This document shows, in pieces, positions 61,320-64,000 of a stretch of DNA of 64,000 bases (positions within the stretch are counted from its first letter, which is position 1; each line of letters opens with the position of its first letter). Source of the stretch: JANRKN01 sp033763435 (GTDB lineage Bacteria > Planctomycetota > Phycisphaerae > Phycisphaerales > UBA1924); NCBI GenBank assembly GCA_033763435.1, contig JANRKN010000072.1:16029-80028 (forward strand), written 5' to 3'. The notes below the pieces were generated by a model. The model searched no databases. It saw only the letters and a list, made by a program, of their open reading frames with translations, and had not been told where the DNA came from. Both the position numbers and the translations under genes were made by a program.

Positions 61320-61958
61320 TCACAGACCGCGCATTGCGCGCCACGCGGCTCGATAGCGCGCCGCCATCTCGGCGAGCGAAGACGGGATCACTCGCACCTG
61401 CCCGACGACCGACATGAAGTTCACATCGCCGCTCCATCGCGGCACAAGGTGCACGTGCAAGTGCTGAGGCACGCCCGCGCCCGCAGCCCGGCCCTGATTG
61501 ATGCCGAAGTTGATGCCCTGCGGCTCCAGCGCGCGCTCCATCAGCTCGGCCGCGAGCTCGACCAGCGCCCACAGCGCCGCGCGCTGCGCGGGCTCGTAGT
61601 CGCCCAGCCGGCCGCGCGCCTCGCCGAGCGCGACAAGCAGGTGCCCGTTCGAGTACGGGAACGCGTTGAGCAGGATCATGCCGGCCTCGGTGCGGACGAT
61701 CACGTGATGGCGCTCGTCGCCCGCGGGGTCGAGCCAGTAATCCAGCAGGAACGAGCCGCTGCCAGCCTTGGGCGGTCCGCCCGAAGCGGCCTCGGCCTTA
61801 CCCATCTCCTCGAGGTACTGCAAGCGCCAGGGCGCGTGCAGCGACGCGGGCCCCATCGTCGTCGGCTGCGGGATGGTTTCCGGACGTGCCGCGGAGGGCT
61901 TTGCGCCCGAAGCGGGCCCGGAGTTTGGGGGAGTTGGTTCGGAGGTGCCGCCGGCCAT
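61320..61958 (-). CDS. HIT-family nucleotide hydrolase/transferase
   Basis: 212 residues. An N-terminal ~65-residue Pro/Ala/Gly-rich extension is followed by a histidine-triad domain: LNAFPYSNGHLLVALGEARG near residue 100, FGINQGRAAGAGVPQHLHVH and the active-site triad His166-x-His168-x-His170 in HLHVHLVPRW. The PRW after the triad and the LDYW start of the domain resemble diadenosine-tetraphosphate phosphorylase-like (Ap4A) HIT proteins. Likely acts in the cytoplasm on Ap4A or another nucleoside phosphate. TACCAT nine bases before the ATG could give a leaderless message. Confidence 0.88.
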   Translation of the reverse strand: MAGGTSEPTPPNSGPASGAKPSAARPETIPQPTTMGPASLHAPWRLQYLEEMGKAEAASGGPPKAGSGSFLLDYWLDPAGDERHHVIVRTEAGMILLNAFPYSNGHLLVALGEARGRLGDYEPAQRAALWALVELAAELMERALEPQGINFGINQGRAAGAGVPQHLHVHLVPRWSGDVNFMSVVGQVRVIPSSLAEMAARYRAAWRAMRGL

Positions 61959-62065
61959 GCTTCAAAGATGGTACTCGCGGCCGATCAGGGTGGACGCGAC
62001 GCCCGGGAATCTCGATGTTCGGGAAGACGCCGCGCGATTCAGCAGCCCGGCGCCGGGAGGTCGCG

Positions 62066-62536
62066 ATGAATCTCTCCTCCATCATGACGCGTCACGTGGT
62101 GTGCGTGGGCATGGACGACACCGTCCGCCGCGTGCAGGAACTCTTCGATCAGTACAAGTTCCACCATCTGATTGTCATTGATCCCGCGCCGCGGGCGGGC
62201 AGCGACGAACCCCCCGCTGGCCAGGTGGTCGGCATGGTCACGGACCGCGATCTGCTGCACGCGCTGTCACCGTATCTGCACACCGGCGCCGAGCGCCCGC
62301 TGGACCGCGCGTGCCTGGACCGCCATGTTCACCAGATCATGACGCGACGCGTCACGACCGCGCCGGAGACGATGCCGGTTGAGGATGCGACGCTTCTGGT
62401 GCTTCAGCAGGGGCTGACGGCGCTGCCTGTGCTCGACGCGCAGGGTCACTGCGTCGGCATTGTCACGTGGCACGATCTGCTGCGCTGGTGCCTGCACGGC
62501 GGGTGCGACCCGAACCTGCGCCATAAGGCCGCGTGA
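62066..62536 (+). CDS. CBS-pair domain protein
   Basis: 156 residues from ATG 62066, with GGGAGG close upstream; a longer in-frame reading adds Arg-rich sequence. Two CBS motifs in tandem: the first with MTRHVVCVGMDDTVRRVQEL and VVGMVTDRDLL, the second with MTRRVTTAPETMPVEDATLL and CVGIVTWHDLLRW. CBS pairs bind adenosine nucleotides and act as energy sensors, often controlling another protein. No fused effector domain is present. Divergent from the HIT gene, with leucyl aminopeptidase downstream at about 120 bp. Confidence 0.88.
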   Translation: MNLSSIMTRHVVCVGMDDTVRRVQELFDQYKFHHLIVIDPAPRAGSDEPPAGQVVGMVTDRDLLHALSPYLHTGAERPLDRACLDRHVHQIMTRRVTTAPETMPVEDATLLVLQQGLTALPVLDAQGHCVGIVTWHDLLRWCLHGGCDPNLRHKAA

Positions 62537-62654
62537 GTTGTGCCCCGTGAGTTGGGCCGGATGAGCCTGTTTGTCTGAGCCGGGCCGCGTGAACCTACAC
62601 TGACTCCGAGCGGGAGACTTTCTCTCTCGCCGACTCAATCTCGGAGCCCGGTGC

Positions 62655-64000
62655 ATGTTCACGTCGATCCGCGTTGCGCCCAAGGGCGCGTCCTCCACGC
62701 TTGCCGTCGGCTATTTCCAGGGCCAGTCGCCCGACAAGGCGACGCTCGCCCTCGACCCCGCGATCGCCGCGGCCGCCAAGCGCACCGAAGCCACGGGCGA
62801 CCTCGGCTCGATCGTCGAAGCCTTCCCGACCAACGCCAAGTCCCCCTACACCCGCGTCCTTCTTGTGGGCCTGGGCAAGGCGGACGCCTTCAAGCCCGGC
62901 TCGATGCGTTCGGTCTCGGCGGCCATTGGCCGCAAGCTCGCCGCCGTCAAGGCCGACTCGCTGACCGCGGACTTCTCCGCCGCGCTCAACAGCGCCAAGG
63001 CCGACCCCGCCGCCTCGGGCCAGGCCTTTGGCGAGGGTCTGGGGATCCTCGGCTGGGTGTGCGATGAGTTCAAGGGTTCCTCCACGCCCGACCCCAAGCG
63101 CACCAAGCTGGTCGTCCGCTCGGGCGACTCGACGTTCCTCGACGCGCTGGATCGGGGCCTGAAGCTCGCCGAGAGCACCAACTTCTGCCGGACGCTTTCG
63201 CAGACGCCGCCGAACGTCGCGACGCCCGCGTACATGGCGCAGGTCGCCCGGCGCCTCGCGCGTGAAACCGGCCTCAAGGTCACCGTCATGGAGGGCGACA
63301 CCCTCGAGCGCGAGAAGCTCACGGGGCACATCAACGTCGGCAAGGCCAGCGAGAACAAGCCCTGCATGATCCGCCTTGAGTACACCCCCAAGGGCGGCGC
63401 CAAGGGACGCTTCGCCAAGCCCGCCGTGCTCATCGGCAAGACGATGACGTACGACACCGGCGGCCTCTCGCTGAAGATCAACAACGGGATGGTCGGCATG
63501 AAGCGCGATAAGGACGGCGGCTGCGCGGTCCTGGGCGCGATGCACGCGATCGCCACGCTCATCAAGCCGCGCCGCCCGGTCGTCGCGTTCCTTGCCGCCG
63601 CCGAAAACTCCATCTCCGATGAGGCGTACCGCCCCGACGACGTGCTCACGTATCGCAACGGCGTCACGGTCGAGATCACCAACACCGACGCCGAGGGACG
63701 CCTCGTGCTGGCCGATGCGCTCGCGTACGCCTGCGACAAGGAAAGCCCCGCGTACATCGTCGATCTTGCGACGCTGACGGGCGGCGTCGTGGTCGCGCTG
63801 GGCTCGACCTACTGCGGCATGTTCTGCGAGGACGACAAGCTCCGCGCCCGCGTCGAGGCCGCGGCCGAGGCTTCGGGCGAGCGCGTCTGGCGCCTGCCGA
63901 TGCACCAGGAGTATCGCGACATGATGAAGTCGCCGATCGCGGACATCCTGAACTCCAACCCCAACCGCAAGGCGCACCCCATTCAGGGCGCGGCGTTCCT
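62655..64000 (+). CDS. pepA: Leucyl aminopeptidase, M17 family (3' end cut by window)
   Basis: Cytoplasmic two-metal exopeptidase that releases N-terminal residues. 448 codons are visible and the frame runs off the right edge. The N-terminal M17 domain is followed by the catalytic domain: LSQTPPNVATPAYMAQVARR, VLIGKTMTYDTGGLSLKINN (metal and catalytic Lys), MKRDKDGGCAVLGAMHAIAT, then the signature NTDAEGRLVLADALAYA (Asp/Glu metal ligands and the catalytic Arg). YIVDLATLTGGVVVALG follows. Variations from the usual 'SD' and 'DSGG' spellings are conservative. Start ATG 62655. Confidence 0.93.
   Translation, partial: MFTSIRVAPKGASSTLAVGYFQGQSPDKATLALDPAIAAAAKRTEATGDLGSIVEAFPTNAKSPYTRVLLVGLGKADAFKPGSMRSVSAAIGRKLAAVKADSLTADFSAALNSAKADPAASGQAFGEGLGILGWVCDEFKGSSTPDPKRTKLVVRSGDSTFLDALDRGLKLAESTNFCRTLSQTPPNVATPAYMAQVARRLARETGLKVTVMEGDTLEREKLTGHINVGKASENKPCMIRLEYTPKGGAKGRFAKPAVLIGKTMTYDTGGLSLKINNGMVGMKRDKDGGCAVLGAMHAIATLIKPRRPVVAFLAAAENSISDEAYRPDDVLTYRNGVTVEITNTDAEGRLVLADALAYACDKESPAYIVDLATLTGGVVVALGSTYCGMFCEDDKLRARVEAAAEASGERVWRLPMHQEYRDMMKSPIADILNSNPNRKAHPIQGAAF

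Noticed and set aside
1..64000. tRNA, rRNA, insertion sequences, prophage or integrative elements
   Set aside because: No T-loop/acceptor pattern, transposase, integrase or phage gene was recognised in any intergenic gap or frame.

Overview
The window is about 70% GC and almost fully coding. It reads as chromosomal DNA of a planctomycete, most likely class Phycisphaerae. Evidence: paired C-terminal calcium-binding repeats that end in Gly-Cys (the 'GC-type dockerin' tail typical of Phycisphaerales), short PEP-CTERM-like tails ending in RRRR or RRRT, a DUF1559-type pseudopilin, a TIGR03790 protein, a DUF58/BatA/vWA gene train, and kinases fused to PD40 beta-propellers. No rRNA, tRNA, CRISPR array, insertion sequence or phage gene was seen. 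Taxonomy is inferred from gene content only.

Layout. 1-3.0 kb: a truncated MscS channel, ispD (isoprenoid synthesis), and a sigma factor followed by a small unknown gene. 3.2-16 kb: seven collinear, mostly overlapping genes (DUF58, BatA-like, vWA membrane protein, a giant membrane/coiled-coil protein, a Gln-rich exported protein, a squalene-cyclase-fold protein, an exported beta protein), probably one envelope-associated assembly. 16-21.7 kb, minus strand: queA-murE-murF-mraY (queuosine, then cytoplasmic peptidoglycan precursor synthesis; MurE has the meso-diaminopimelate DNPR motif). 22.2-23.9 kb: a TIGR03790 exported protein with a dockerin-like end.

24-34.7 kb is the most unusual part. 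A receptor-type Ser/Thr kinase with a PD40 propeller, a 690-residue unknown protein with a kinase-like C-lobe motif, a lipoprotein resembling TssJ, and a transmembrane pseudokinase fused to a formylglycine-generating-enzyme-like domain all read on the minus strand. An FHA protein is divergent from the kinase. The set looks like an envelope phosphosignalling module reminiscent of type VI secretion accessory genes, although no core T6SS gene is present.

34.8-39.8 kb: a complete branched-chain amino acid ABC operon (livJ-H-M-G-F), with a terminator-like hairpin between livJ and livH. 40-51 kb: a secretome island with a GH15-type glucan hydrolase, two paralogous propeller proteins with different C-terminal tails flanking a pseudopilin, and a subtilisin-like protease. 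51-64 kb: an endonuclease/phosphatase-fold membrane protein behind a promoter-terminator leader, a PilZ-like protein, class II DAHP synthase, a small basic protein, a gluzincin-type exported peptidase, an OPT transporter divergent from an orphan ABC ATPase, a PEP-CTERM-like protein, a HIT hydrolase, a CBS-pair protein, and the first part of leucyl aminopeptidase.

Many start codons were moved inward from the longest open frame, using Shine-Dalgarno spacing, signal peptides or 1-4 nt overlaps with the previous gene. Functions are assigned from visible motifs, not database searches.
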